From NCBI GenBank assembly GCA_022774645.1, contig JALFKQ010000004.1, positions 1 through 37,502 of the forward strand: 37,502 nucleotides of DNA, given 5' to 3'. The stretch is from Mycoplasmatota bacterium (GTDB lineage: Bacteria; Bacillota_I; Bacilli_A; RF39; UBA660). The position numbers were made by a program, and so were the translations under genes. Numbering within the stretch: the first letter of the stretch is position 1; the number at the start of each line of letters is the position of its first letter. Positions 29,427-36,453 of this stretch are shown here, one piece after another. The notes under the pieces were generated by a model. That model did not search any database. It was not told the origin of the DNA and was given only the letters and a program-made list of their open reading frames with translations.

Positions 29427-31379
29427 ATGAATTTATTAGACCTAGTCGCCAGATTAAGTTTTGAAGATACGAATTTTGAACAAGGTGTGAGTAATGTAGA
29501 AAAAAGAGTCACTACTATGGGTGGTGTTATCAGTAAAGTAGTGATGGCAGGAGGGATATTAAAACTTGGAAAAGACGCTTTAAAAACAGGTATGGATTTT
29601 GATAGTGCTATGAGTCAGGTAGCAGCTACTTTAGGTCTTAGTCAAGAAGAAATAAACCGAACAGGGGGAGAATTTGAACAATTAAGAAATAAAGCATTAG
29701 AAATGGGTTCTTCTACTAAATTTACAAGTACTGAAAGTGCTGAAGCACTTAATTACTTAGCTATGGCTGGTTTAAGTACCAAAGAAAGTATAGCAATGTT
29801 ACCTAAAGTTTTAACAGCTGCTGGAGCTAGTGGAATGGATTTATCTTTAACAGCAGATAAATTAACCAATATAATGTCGGCTTTAGGGTTAGCAAGTGAT
29901 GATACAACTACATTGATGAGTAATACAGATAGAGTAATAGATGTTCTTGCTAAAACATCTACAAAAGCTAATACAGATGTTTATGGGTTATTCGAAAGTT
30001 TAAGTACAGTTGGTAGTACAGCAAAAATTATGCAAGATCCTGTAAAAGAACTATCTATTGCTACAGGTATTTTAGCTGATAATGATATACAGGCAAGTGA
30101 AGCTGGTACACATCTTAGAAATATAATAATGTCTTTAGGTACTCCTACAAAAGAAGGTTCAGCATTACTTGAAAAACTAGGTGTTAGTGCATGGGATAGC
30201 CATGGTAAATTCAGACCTCTTCAAGATACTCTATTAGATTTAAATGACTCTTTAAGTGGCATGAGCCAAGAAGAAAAAATGAATATCATTGGTAAAATAT
30301 TTAATTTAACTGATATATCATCTGTTAATGCTTTGTTAGATAATTGTAGTACTAGATGGGACGAATTAGGTTCATCTATAGATGGAGCTGAAGGAGCAGC
30401 ACAAAGAATGTATAATACTCAACAAAATAACTTAAAAGGTTCTCTTGAAAGCTTAGGGTCAGCATTAGAAGGATTACGTATAGCTTTTAGTGATATATTA
30501 ACTCCTGCTATATCACTAGTGGTAGATAATTTAACCTGGTTTGTAGGAGAATTAACAAAAGTTGTAACAGGGTCAGAAGACGCTAACTTTGTAATTGAAC
30601 TTTTAGTAGCAGGGATTATCGGATTAGTCACAAGTTTTACACTTTTAAAAGGAATCGGAATTGTAGTTTCAATAGTGAGTTTTACAAAAACACTAGGTGC
30701 AGCGTTGATGATGGTTCAAAGTTTTAAAGGGGCATGGGTGCTTTTAAGCGCTGCTTTTGGTACAACACCTTTAGGATTAGTGATAACACTTATAGCTGGC
30801 TTGGTAGCTGGACTTGTATATCTTTGGAATACAAGTGACAACTTTAGAAATTTCTGGATTGAAATATGGGAAGTAATAAAAAGCAAATTTTCAGAGTGCT
30901 GTAAAGTTATTGTTGAATTTTTTACCGTAAAAATACCTGAAGTTTTTAATACATTTATTAATTTCCTTCAGCAATTACCGGGAAAAGTATGGGATTTTTT
31001 ACTTCAAGTTATTCAAAAAGTTATTCAATGGAAAGATGAAATGTTGAATAAAGCTAAAGAAACAGGTATTAATTTTATTAACTCTATAGTTACTTTTTTT
31101 CAAGAATTGCCAGGAAAGATATGGAATTTTCTAGTTCAGGTCGTTCAAAGAACTGTGCAATGGAAAAATGACATGATAAACAAAGCTAAAGAAACGGGGA
31201 TAAATTTTATTAATTCGATAATTACTTTCTTCCAACAACTACCCGGAAAGATATGGAACTTTTTAGTTCAAGTTGTTCAGAAAGTTATACAATGGAGAAA
31301 TGACATGATAAACAAAGCTAAAGAAATGGGTATTAATTTTATTAACTCTATAGTTACTTTCTTTCAACAATTACCATGA
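29427..31379 (+). CDS. Tape measure protein, main part up to in-frame TGA, 650 aa
   Basis: Sets tail length. Residues about 60-330 hold the phage tape measure core domain: MDFDSAMSQVAATLGLSQEE, SSTKFTSTESAEALNYLAMA, TAAGASGMDLSLTADKLTNI, and ASEAGTHLRNIIMSL. A hydrophobic region (about 385-475) has several membrane-like segments. From residue 518 come four copies of a 44-residue repeat starting PGK(I/V)W. In the fourth copy the codon after CCA is TGA (31377-31379) where the other three have GGA, so translation should stop at residue 650. The same frame continues without another stop to 31952, giving a natural 841-residue product. Ribosome site AAAGGAGGATTG. Confidence 0.88.
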   Translation: MNLLDLVARLSFEDTNFEQGVSNVEKRVTTMGGVISKVVMAGGILKLGKDALKTGMDFDSAMSQVAATLGLSQEEINRTGGEFEQLRNKALEMGSSTKFTSTESAEALNYLAMAGLSTKESIAMLPKVLTAAGASGMDLSLTADKLTNIMSALGLASDDTTTLMSNTDRVIDVLAKTSTKANTDVYGLFESLSTVGSTAKIMQDPVKELSIATGILADNDIQASEAGTHLRNIIMSLGTPTKEGSALLEKLGVSAWDSHGKFRPLQDTLLDLNDSLSGMSQEEKMNIIGKIFNLTDISSVNALLDNCSTRWDELGSSIDGAEGAAQRMYNTQQNNLKGSLESLGSALEGLRIAFSDILTPAISLVVDNLTWFVGELTKVVTGSEDANFVIELLVAGIIGLVTSFTLLKGIGIVVSIVSFTKTLGAALMMVQSFKGAWVLLSAAFGTTPLGLVITLIAGLVAGLVYLWNTSDNFRNFWIEIWEVIKSKFSECCKVIVEFFTVKIPEVFNTFINFLQQLPGKVWDFLLQVIQKVIQWKDEMLNKAKETGINFINSIVTFFQELPGKIWNFLVQVVQRTVQWKNDMINKAKETGINFINSIITFFQQLPGKIWNFLVQVVQKVIQWRNDMINKAKEMGINFINSIVTFFQQLP

Positions 31380-31466
31380 AAAATATGGAGCCAATTAACT
31401 GCGGTTATTCAAAAAGTTATTCAATGGAAAAATGATATGATAAACAAAGCTAAAGAAACAGCTAGG
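30978..31466 (+). repeat. 132-bp tandem repeats in the tape measure gene
   Basis: Copies begin at 30978, 31110, 31242 and 31374, exactly 132 bases apart (44 codons). The repeat text is PGKIWNFLVQVVQ then WKNDMINKAKETGINFINSI. The fourth copy diverges after KIWSQLTAVIQ and runs into ETARLF. The number of units may set tail length. Confidence 0.88.
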
Positions 31467-31952
31467 TTATTTTCAACCAATTTAGTAGAAAGTCTAAAAT
31501 CTATACCTGGTCAAATGGTTAGTATAGGAAAAAATATAGTGCAAGGGGTATGGAATGGTATAAAGAGCATGGCTAGTACTTTTACGAACAATGTTAAAAA
31601 TTTCTTTGGAGGTATAGTTGATAGTGCAAAATCAGCATTAGGAATACACTCTCCTTCTAGAGAAATGAGAGACGAGGTTGGTAAATGGATACCTGCTGGT
31701 GTTGGTGTTGGTATAGAAGATGAAATGCCAGCTTTAAAACAAAAATTTGAAGAGGGAATGAGTGATTTGACCAATGTTAAATTTACACCTAAAGTTGATA
31801 CTATAGCACAGCTAAGCAATTCTATTAGCAACATGGTACAAAGAAATATAGAGGTGGTATTTAATGTAGATGGAAGGGAATTTAATAGACAAGTGGTCGC
31901 ACCGTATCAAGATGAAATTAAAAGATACAATAATATAAGAAGAACATATTAA
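31437..31952 (+). CDS. C-terminal part of the tape measure protein after the in-frame stop, 171 aa
   Basis: Shares the frame of the upstream tape measure part, separated from it only by TGA at 31377-31379. It carries the typical tape measure end: GKNIVQGVWNGIKSM, LGIHSPSREMRDEVG, and KWIPAGVGVGIEDEM. This end is conserved in siphoviruses and is probably needed at the tail tip. The ATG at 31437 has no good ribosome site, so on its own it may not be translated; it should be read as one gene with 29427-31379 unless the stop is real. Confidence 0.75.
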   Translation: MINKAKETARLFSTNLVESLKSIPGQMVSIGKNIVQGVWNGIKSMASTFTNNVKNFFGGIVDSAKSALGIHSPSREMRDEVGKWIPAGVGVGIEDEMPALKQKFEEGMSDLTNVKFTPKVDTIAQLSNSISNMVQRNIEVVFNVDGREFNRQVVAPYQDEIKRYNNIRRTY

Positions 31953-31984
31953 AAGAGGTGGTTTATTAGCCACCCCTTTTTTTA
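31953..31984. terminator. Bidirectional terminator where plus and minus operons meet
   Basis: AGAGGTGG (31955-31961 region) pairs with CCACCCCT (31970-31977) with one mismatch; A-rich before and T-run after. It separates the tape measure gene from the leftward early cluster ending at 32004. Confidence 0.82.
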
Positions 31985-32003
31985 ATTTCACATTTTTATC
32001 TTC

Positions 32004-32336
32004 TTATAACCACTTCCCATTATTCAGATATTCTTTTCTAAAATCTGAATAGATCTTTTCAGCCTCTTCTTTGCTCTTACCATTCCACATTAATAATATT
32101 ATTGCTTTTTCTTTTTCTATTCCAACTAATAACTCTTTAGTTATTTTTACTTTTTCATTTAAAGTTCCTAAACAACCACAACTTCTTTTACCTTGATTAA
32201 TTTGTATATTACTAATTATTATTTCATTTCCACAGAAACATTTAGCTTTGTAATAATGTTTACCATTTTCTACCTTTACCTTTTCTCCTATAGTTAATAA
32301 TCCGATTTTTTGTCCAACTCTATTACTTTTTCTCAT
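32004..32336 (-). CDS. Zinc-ribbon DNA-binding protein (AP2/HNH-associated N-terminal domain), 110 aa
   Basis: The first half reads NRVGQKIGLLTIGEKV, YYKAKCFCGNEIIIS and KRSCGCLG: the zinc-binding domain that in many phages precedes an AP2 or HNH nuclease domain and binds DNA. Here it is followed only by a helical end (EKVKITKELLVGIEKEK onward) with no nuclease motif, so it may be a remnant or a small DNA-binding protein. Last gene of the leftward cluster, after ssb, with AAGGAGGG before the ATG. Confidence 0.75.
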   Translation of the reverse strand: MRKSNRVGQKIGLLTIGEKVKVENGKHYYKAKCFCGNEIIISNIQINQGKRSCGCLGTLNEKVKITKELLVGIEKEKAIILLMWNGKSKEEAEKIYSDFRKEYLNNGKWL

Positions 32337-32350
32337 CGTTTTCCCTCCTT

Positions 32351-32749
32351 TTAAAATGGTATTTCATTATCATCTACTACGATTAAATCATCACCCATTA
32401 TATCTTGCAATTTCTTTTCCGCTTGATTGTTTGTTTTATTCTCATTTTTATTTCCTTGAGGGAATTCAAAATTTTCAACAACAACTTCAAAAGTATTTCT
32501 TTTTTGACCTTCTTTTTCATAGAAACCTGTTTGTATTCTACCTTCTAAATTTATTAAACTTCCTTTAGAAAAGTATTTAGCGATCGTTTCTGCTCTTTTT
32601 CCAAAAGCTACACAATTTATAAAATCTGATTTTTCTCTATCAAATGTTCTATTACAAGCTACTGTAAATCTAGCTATAACCAAATCTTTACTTTCTTTAA
32701 CATCTACCTCTCTCACTAATCTTGTATTACTTAATATTACTTTATTCAT
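32351..32749 (-). CDS. ssb: Single-stranded DNA-binding protein SSB, 132 aa
   Basis: Protects single-stranded DNA in replication and recombination. The OB fold occupies residues 1-98: MNKVILSNTRLVREVDVK, VIARFTVACNRTF, FINCVAFGKRAETIAKYFSK, INLEGRIQTGFYEK, and FEVVVENFEFPQG. A polar linker (NKNENKTNNQAEK) leads to the acidic tip DDNEIPF, which recruits partners. It pairs functionally with the Rad52-like protein on the plus strand. It has its own type A promoter. Confidence 0.93.
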   Translation of the reverse strand: MNKVILSNTRLVREVDVKESKDLVIARFTVACNRTFDREKSDFINCVAFGKRAETIAKYFSKGSLINLEGRIQTGFYEKEGQKRNTFEVVVENFEFPQGNKNENKTNNQAEKKLQDIMGDDLIVVDDNEIPF

Positions 32750-32779
32750 AATTCATATTTCCTTTCTTTCACCTTTTAT

Positions 32780-32822
32780 ATTATATTATATGCAGCAAGT
32801 TTCATAATAATACTAATAATTA
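32780..32822 (-). promoter_or_regulatory. Type A promoter of ssb
   Basis: Read leftwards: TAGTATTATTATGAAAC, TTGCTG, CATATAATATAATATAAAAG, with the -10 TATAAT at 32790-32785. Nearly identical to the element at 4582-4624 on the other strand. Confidence 0.75.
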
Positions 32823-32837
32823 AAATATTCTTTATAA

Positions 32838-32866
32838 AAGATGGCTCTTTTTAAAGAGCCATTCTT
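32838..32866 (-). terminator. Terminator after the Gp157-like gene
   Basis: ATGGCTCTTT and AAAGAGCCAT (32841-32850 and 32853-32862) form a perfect ten-pair stem; T-rich DNA follows in the leftward direction. Confidence 0.82.
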
Positions 32867-32869
32867 CAA

Positions 32870-33370
32870 TTATTTGATTCTTAAACCTTCAGATTGTCTT
32901 AGATTAGCAAATTCTAATTCCTCTCCTTTTTTCAATAATTCTTTTACCACAGTCTTGCTGATTTCTGTTTTAATCTTTAATCCTCCTTCAACTTCTTTTA
33001 GATACTCAATTGCCTTTTCTTCATCTGTTATAACTATGTTAGCAGGATTTTTAGCTATTCTAATAACATTCTTTGAAGTTTCAACTTTATTTTTCTTAGC
33101 TAATTTCATATTAGCAAATACATATTCTTCTAAATTTTTAATCTTATTTTCTTTTTGTTTAACTCTTTCTTGTAGATTTTTAACTTCTTCTTTAATACCT
33201 TCTTTTTCTATTTTTAATTTTTTTATATAAGATACTATATTGTCTAATTTGTCAATTAATTCTCCTTCTACACTATCCAAAGTGTCTTTGATACATTCTT
33301 CTGGAATATCACCATTCTCTATGCTTTCTAATAATATTGAATATTTTTCATTGATTTCATATAGTTTCAT
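32870..33370 (-). CDS. Siphovirus Gp157-like protein, 166 aa
   Basis: Gp157 proteins are early phage proteins, once linked to phage resistance and often found beside ssb and recombination genes. The pattern is present: MKLYEINEKYSILLESIENG, then DTLDSVEGELIDKLDNI, a long coiled coil (KIEKEGIKEEVKNLQERVKQ), and the end part FANMKLAKKNKVETSKNVI, EKAIEYLKEVEGGLKIKTE, LEFANLRQSEGLRIK. Length and order match the family. It follows the small helical gene with AGGAGGG in the gap. Confidence 0.85.
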   Translation of the reverse strand: MKLYEINEKYSILLESIENGDIPEECIKDTLDSVEGELIDKLDNIVSYIKKLKIEKEGIKEEVKNLQERVKQKENKIKNLEEYVFANMKLAKKNKVETSKNVIRIAKNPANIVITDEEKAIEYLKEVEGGLKIKTEISKTVVKELLKKGEELEFANLRQSEGLRIK

Positions 33371-33381
33371 AATAAACCCTC

Positions 33382-33615
33382 CTAAATTTCAAATCCATTA
33401 TTTACTTCGTTAGCAGTGATCCTAATTCCGTATTGTTCTATTTTTAATAAAATCTTATCACCATTATCTAATAATTCAATTATTTTATCGGTATATCTTT
33501 CTAACCTTACTTTATCTTCTTTTTTAGTAATATCTAGTTCTTCACAACATTTCATTCCTTTTTTCATTCTTCCCAATATAATATTATATTGTTTTTTCAG
33601 ATCATTTACTTCCAT
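33382..33615 (-). CDS. Small helical early protein, 77 aa
   Basis: A helical charged protein (LKKQYNIILGRMKKGMKCCE, then LERYTDKIIELLDNGDKILL) with a Cys pair. No domain is recognised. The start at ATG 33615 is chosen because AAGGGAG is eight bases before it; a GTG at 33624 would overlap that site. It is preceded by a four-codon leader ORF whose stop touches the ribosome site. Co-transcribed with the Gp157-like gene from the promoter at 33664-33692. Confidence 0.7.
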   Translation of the reverse strand: MEVNDLKKQYNIILGRMKKGMKCCEELDITKKEDKVRLERYTDKIIELLDNGDKILLKIEQYGIRITANEVNNGFEI

Positions 33616-33628
33616 ATCTAACACTCCC

Positions 33629-33643
33629 TTATTCTATAGTCAT
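33629..33643 (-). CDS. Four-codon leader ORF (MTIE)
   Basis: AGAGGTGAGGTTA precedes ATG ACT ATA GAA TAA, and the stop runs directly into the AAGGGAG site of the next gene. This looks like a translational-coupling device rather than a protein gene. Confidence is low because short frames occur by chance. Confidence 0.3.
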   Translation of the reverse strand: MTIE

Positions 33644-33663
33644 TAACCTCACCTCTTGATTTA

Positions 33664-33692
33664 ATTATATCTTATTGTTTCATAATTGTCAA
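33664..33692 (-). promoter_or_regulatory. Consensus promoter (type B) of the Gp157 unit
   Basis: Leftwards: TTGACA (33692-33687), a 17-base spacer starting ATTATGAAAC, TATAAT (33669-33664). It shares TTGACAATTATGAAACA with the promoter at 35123-35151, so the ATGAAAC in the spacer is likely an operator part. Confidence 0.85.
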
Positions 33693-33748
33693 GGGTGGGA
33701 AGAAATTTTTTTCCACTTTTTTTATAATAATGCGTTGTTTTTAGATGT

Positions 33749-33988
33749 TTACTTATTTCTTAACTCTTGTAATTCTAATTGTACTTCGCTAACTAAATCT
33801 GGCATTTTTTCTTCTATTTCTACCATTGAGAATCTTGTTTCAGCTAATTCAATTTTTATCTTTTCACAAAAATCTTTTAATTCTCTTTTTCCTATAGCTA
33901 AACTATAAATTATTAACAAATTCTTGTATTTTTTTATTATTTCTCTTTTTTTCAATTCTCTCTTTAACATTTTAATTTCTTTATTCAT
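33749..33988 (-). CDS. Small helical protein, 79 aa
   Basis: Basic and helical at the start (MNKEIKMLKRELKKREIIKK), acidic at the end (ELAETRFSMVEIEEKMPDLV, then VQLELQEL). It has the look of a small coiled-coil early protein. No family recognised. Middle gene of three (34877 to 33749); AAAGGAGAGGTAA precedes its ATG. Confidence 0.65.
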   Translation of the reverse strand: MNKEIKMLKRELKKREIIKKYKNLLIIYSLAIGKRELKDFCEKIKIELAETRFSMVEIEEKMPDLVSEVQLELQELRNK

Positions 33989-34001
33989 ACTTACCTCTCC
34001 T

Positions 34002-34193
34002 TTATTTTTCTTCTAAATTTTGATTATATAAGGGTATATCTTTTAATCTTTTAATCCCTTTAACATCTAAACATTTAGGACAGTACCTGTTAGCAGTTTT
34101 ATTTATTCCTTCTTTATCTTCAACATCTATATAAAGAATTCTTGTTGCTTTCTTACATCTTTTGCAAAACCAAATACCTTCTATTGCTATCAT
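34002..34193 (-). CDS. Zinc-ribbon protein, 63 aa
   Basis: Two Cys pairs, FCKRCKKATR (residues 9-12) and YCPKCLDVKG (about 38-41), spaced as in a four-Cys zinc ribbon. Such small proteins bind nucleic acid or RNA polymerase. A function as host takeover factor is possible but unproven. It lies 15 bases upstream of the next gene in the cluster, with AAGAGGTAAT before the ATG. Confidence 0.7.
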   Translation of the reverse strand: MIAIEGIWFCKRCKKATRILYIDVEDKEGINKTANRYCPKCLDVKGIKRLKDIPLYNQNLEEK

Positions 34194-34208
34194 AATTATT
34201 ACCTCTTA

Positions 34209-34877
34209 TTAGAAAATTTCTTTGTATTCTTCTTTTATCTTTTTTAATTTTCTTTCCATTGTTATAATATCAGGACAATTTTCTTCTGTAAAACCTAATT
34301 CTTCTAATTCTTTTAGCAAACCTTTAATCATTTTTATAGCACGCTCGATTTTCTTTTTATTAAATTCAATTTTAAATTCATCTGCCTCTGTATCTGGATT
34401 TTTTATTGTTTCATTATTCAAAATACTATCAATAATTTTTGTATTATCTATTTTAATTCTTAACCCTTTCACTTTCCTGATTTTTTTAGAAGCAGATAAA
34501 TATAATTTAACAATCTTAGTTAATATCCTTTCCTTTCTTTCTACTATATAGAATCTATTTAATTTACCTATATTTTCAGTTTTTCTAACTATGAAATTAT
34601 CGCAAAACTCTTTATCATTACTAAGTTTTAAAGCATTTTCCATTGTAACATCGTAGTAATTTAATATTTCCATAAATACTCTTAAATTGAATGTGTTTTT
34701 GTAAGCAACTTTTTCTTGTACTAAATCAACTTCTTTTAGTGAAGTAACCATAAGTTCTTTTTCTTCCTCTTTTACCTTTTCATCTTTCTTTTCATTCACC
34801 CATATAACCTTTAATTCTTTCTTTGTTTCAATTTCTTTCTTATTATTACCTTCTTCTTTAATAAAACCTATTTTCAT
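34209..34877 (-). CDS. Charged helical early protein, 222 aa
   Basis: Very rich in Lys, Glu and Ile. The N-terminus is a low-complexity charged stretch (IKEEGNNKKEIETKKE). The centre (TFNLRVFMEILNYYDVTMEN, LIKIVKLYLSAS) and the end (KKIERAIKMIKGLLKELEEL, IITMERKLKKIKEEYKEIF) are helical. No domain is recognised. It is the first gene after two tandem type A promoters and leads a small cluster of early proteins. Confidence 0.65.
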   Translation of the reverse strand: MKIGFIKEEGNNKKEIETKKELKVIWVNEKKDEKVKEEEKELMVTSLKEVDLVQEKVAYKNTFNLRVFMEILNYYDVTMENALKLSNDKEFCDNFIVRKTENIGKLNRFYIVERKERILTKIVKLYLSASKKIRKVKGLRIKIDNTKIIDSILNNETIKNPDTEADEFKIEFNKKKIERAIKMIKGLLKELEELGFTEENCPDIITMERKLKKIKEEYKEIF

Positions 34878-34899
34878 ATTATCTACCTCTCTTTTCTTT

Positions 34900-34936
34900 T
34901 ATACTATATTATATGTTTTTCTGTAAGAATTTATTA
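34900..34936 (-). promoter_or_regulatory. Type A promoter of the 34877 unit
   Basis: Leftwards: TGGTAATAAATTCTTACAG, then AAAAACATATAATATAGTATAAAAG with the -10 TATAAT at 34913-34908. Ribosome site AAGAGAGGTAG follows. Confidence 0.7.
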
Positions 34937-34980
34937 CCAAATTTTCAAACTTTTTTTGTTAATTTTTTTTTAACTTTTAA

Positions 34981-35036
34981 ATCACCTCCTTTCTTTTATA
35001 CTATATTATATGTGGTAGTTTCAAAAATATTACTAG
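34981..35036 (-). promoter_or_regulatory. Type A promoter with an orphan ribosome site
   Basis: Leftwards: TAGTAATATTTTTGAAAC, TACCA, CATATAATATAGTATAAAAG (-10 at 35010-35005), then AAAGGAGGTGAT. The ribosome site is followed only by GTG ATT TAA, with no ORF. It may be a remnant of a lost gene or the source of a small RNA. Confidence 0.65.
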
Positions 35037-35070
35037 TATTTTAAATTATTTTTTTGTAATTAATTTCTTC

Positions 35071-35102
35071 AAAGTACGCGGTCTTTTTTGGGCGTGTACT
35101 TT
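35071..35102. promoter_or_regulatory. 10-bp inverted repeat downstream of promoter
   Basis: AAAGTACGCG (35071-35080) and CGTGTACTTT (35093-35102) pair with one wobble or mismatch around GTCTTTTTTGGG. It follows the promoter at 35123-35151 and precedes the next, so it may be an attenuator or an operator. Confidence 0.45.
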
Positions 35103-35122
35103 ATTACCAACTTCTTAATATT

Positions 35123-35151
35123 ATTATATGTTGCTGTTTCATAATTGTCAA
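35123..35151 (-). promoter_or_regulatory. Consensus promoter (type B) after the exported amidase
   Basis: Leftwards: TTGACA (35151-35146), 17-base spacer starting ATTATGAAAC, TATAAT (35128-35123). It begins directly after the amidase stop codon. No gene follows for about 250 bases, only another two promoters and a hairpin. Confidence 0.8.
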
Positions 35152-35153
35152 TA

Positions 35154-35822
35154 TTAATTTAAATAATCATCAATTATTTTAGCAATATCATTAGCAATAT
35201 TTTTTTGATTGTTTAAAATAATTTTCAAATCTTCTTCAGAGTCTATAAATCCTAATTCATATAAAACGCTATTTTTTATTCTCCTAGTATAATAAGGATC
35301 TTCGTGTATCCCTTTATTCTTAAATCCGTATTTAGTTGATAGTTCTTTAGTTAGCATTTCATTCAATTCTTGTTGTGTATTAGAAAATCCCATTGTACCA
35401 CTTGCATTATGCTTTTCAGTAGCATTTAAATGTAAGCTAAAGTATAATGATGAATCAGGAATTTCATTACACATTTTAACTCTTTCAGTTAAGCTTATTG
35501 TACCGCTAATAGAACGTGTATATATAACGTTATAACCCTTTTCTTCAAGCTTTTTACCTATATCGTGACTTATATTATTAGCTATATCATCTTCATAGTA
35601 TACTCGTCCATATAGCTTACTTGAAGCCCCTCTATCTATTATTCCATTAGGATCAACAGCTCTATGACAATAATCAATTATAACGGTCTTTTTTTCCGTT
35701 TTATATACAATATTATTTTCACTTAAAGTGTAACTATTCATATTTTCATCTGCTCTAACCTGACTTACTGGTAATACTCCTAAATTTAAACCTATTAACA
35801 TTATTATTAAAGCTTTCTTCAT
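35154..35822 (-). CDS. Exported N-acetylmuramoyl-L-alanine amidase (Amidase_3), 222 aa
   Basis: A second wall amidase, unlike the endolysin in having a Sec signal peptide: MKKALIIMLIGLNLGVLPVS with a cleavage-like VRA-DE near residue 24. The zinc and catalytic residues are present: DYCHRAVDP (His near 53), YYEDDIAN (Glu near 76), SLHLNATEKH (His near 130) and VLYELGFID (Glu near 189). No wall-binding domain is attached. Being early and exported, it may change the wall of the infected or lysogenic cell, help superinfection exclusion, or assist lysis. Divergent enough from the endolysin that a recent duplication is unlikely. Confidence 0.88.
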   Translation of the reverse strand: MKKALIIMLIGLNLGVLPVSQVRADENMNSYTLSENNIVYKTEKKTVIIDYCHRAVDPNGIIDRGASSKLYGRVYYEDDIANNISHDIGKKLEEKGYNVIYTRSISGTISLTERVKMCNEIPDSSLYFSLHLNATEKHNASGTMGFSNTQQELNEMLTKELSTKYGFKNKGIHEDPYYTRRIKNSVLYELGFIDSEEDLKIILNNQKNIANDIAKIIDDYLN

Positions 35823-35834
35823 GATTTTTTTCTC

Positions 35835-36437
35835 CTAACAAAATGATATTATTTTCACTTCATATTTTTCGTTTATTAAATCTTCTACAATATTTTCTAA
35901 CTTATCTTCTGATATATTCTTTATAATACTCTTATTCTCTTCTGTACTGCTCTCTGAAAGCATTCTTTCTTTAACCTGATGTTCAATAGCATTAAATTCT
36001 TCAGCCTTTAATTCTTGAGTATATAAACTTAAAAAACCTTTCTCAGTTTTAGATGTCAGATTAAGTATTTCAACTTCTTGTTCTAACTTAGCAACTATTA
36101 TTATTTCTTTTCCTTTTATTAATACCTCGCTTTTACTTAAATTAATATAATTGTGACAAACTCCTTTGAATTCTAAATTTAAATTGTTATAGAATAATTT
36201 TTTATCTTTGTATTTAGATAATATTGTTTTTTGGTTAAGAGAATTTTGACATACCTCAATTCTTCCAGTAGATTTTATTTTTTCTATCACAGCCTCTTCT
36301 ATTTGAATTTTATCTTTATCAAATTGAATTTCTTCTTTAGGTTTTATTTCTTTAGCGATAGGTCTATTAATATAAATTGTACCAGCTGTAATTAAGTTAG
36401 TTACTAACAATATAGATATTAATGATTTCTTTTTCAT
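35835..36437 (-). CDS. Exported or membrane-anchored DUF4230-like protein, 200 aa
   Basis: N-terminal hydrophobic segment (residues 5-20, SLISILLVTNLITAGT) after KKK acts as signal anchor. The rest resembles DUF4230 proteins: KIKSTGRIEVCQNSL, FKGVCHNYINLSKSEVLI, KEIIIVAKLEQEVEILNL, FNAIEHQVKERML, and an acidic coil before VEDLINEKYEVKIISFC. The family is common in Bacillota but has no known function. It precedes the exported amidase by 12 bases, so the two are a pair acting outside the membrane. A 16-residue piece is copied in the tiny ORF at 681-752. Confidence 0.72.
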   Translation of the reverse strand: MKKKSLISILLVTNLITAGTIYINRPIAKEIKPKEEIQFDKDKIQIEEAVIEKIKSTGRIEVCQNSLNQKTILSKYKDKKLFYNNLNLEFKGVCHNYINLSKSEVLIKGKEIIIVAKLEQEVEILNLTSKTEKGFLSLYTQELKAEEFNAIEHQVKERMLSESSTEENKSIIKNISEDKLENIVEDLINEKYEVKIISFC

Positions 36438-36453
36438 ATTATCCCTCTTTTCT

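Noticed and set aside
31377-31379. Genome-wide reassignment of TGA to an amino acid
   Set aside because: Several genes end in TGA at natural positions with overlapping starts (19294, 24290, 27536), and no other long gene is interrupted by TGA, so only the tape measure site is reported.
30978-31466. Mobile or non-coding tandem repeat
   Set aside because: The 132-base units keep the reading frame and code for a 44-residue tape measure repeat.
32841-33230. Plus-strand ORF opposite the Gp157-like gene
   Set aside because: Same shadow effect of a coiled-coil gene; no promoter or ribosome site.
33694-33726. Plus-strand terminator-like hairpin in the leftward early cluster
   Set aside because: GTGGGAA ... 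TTTCCAC with a T-run points the wrong way for local genes; it may only limit antisense transcripts and could be chance in AT-rich DNA.
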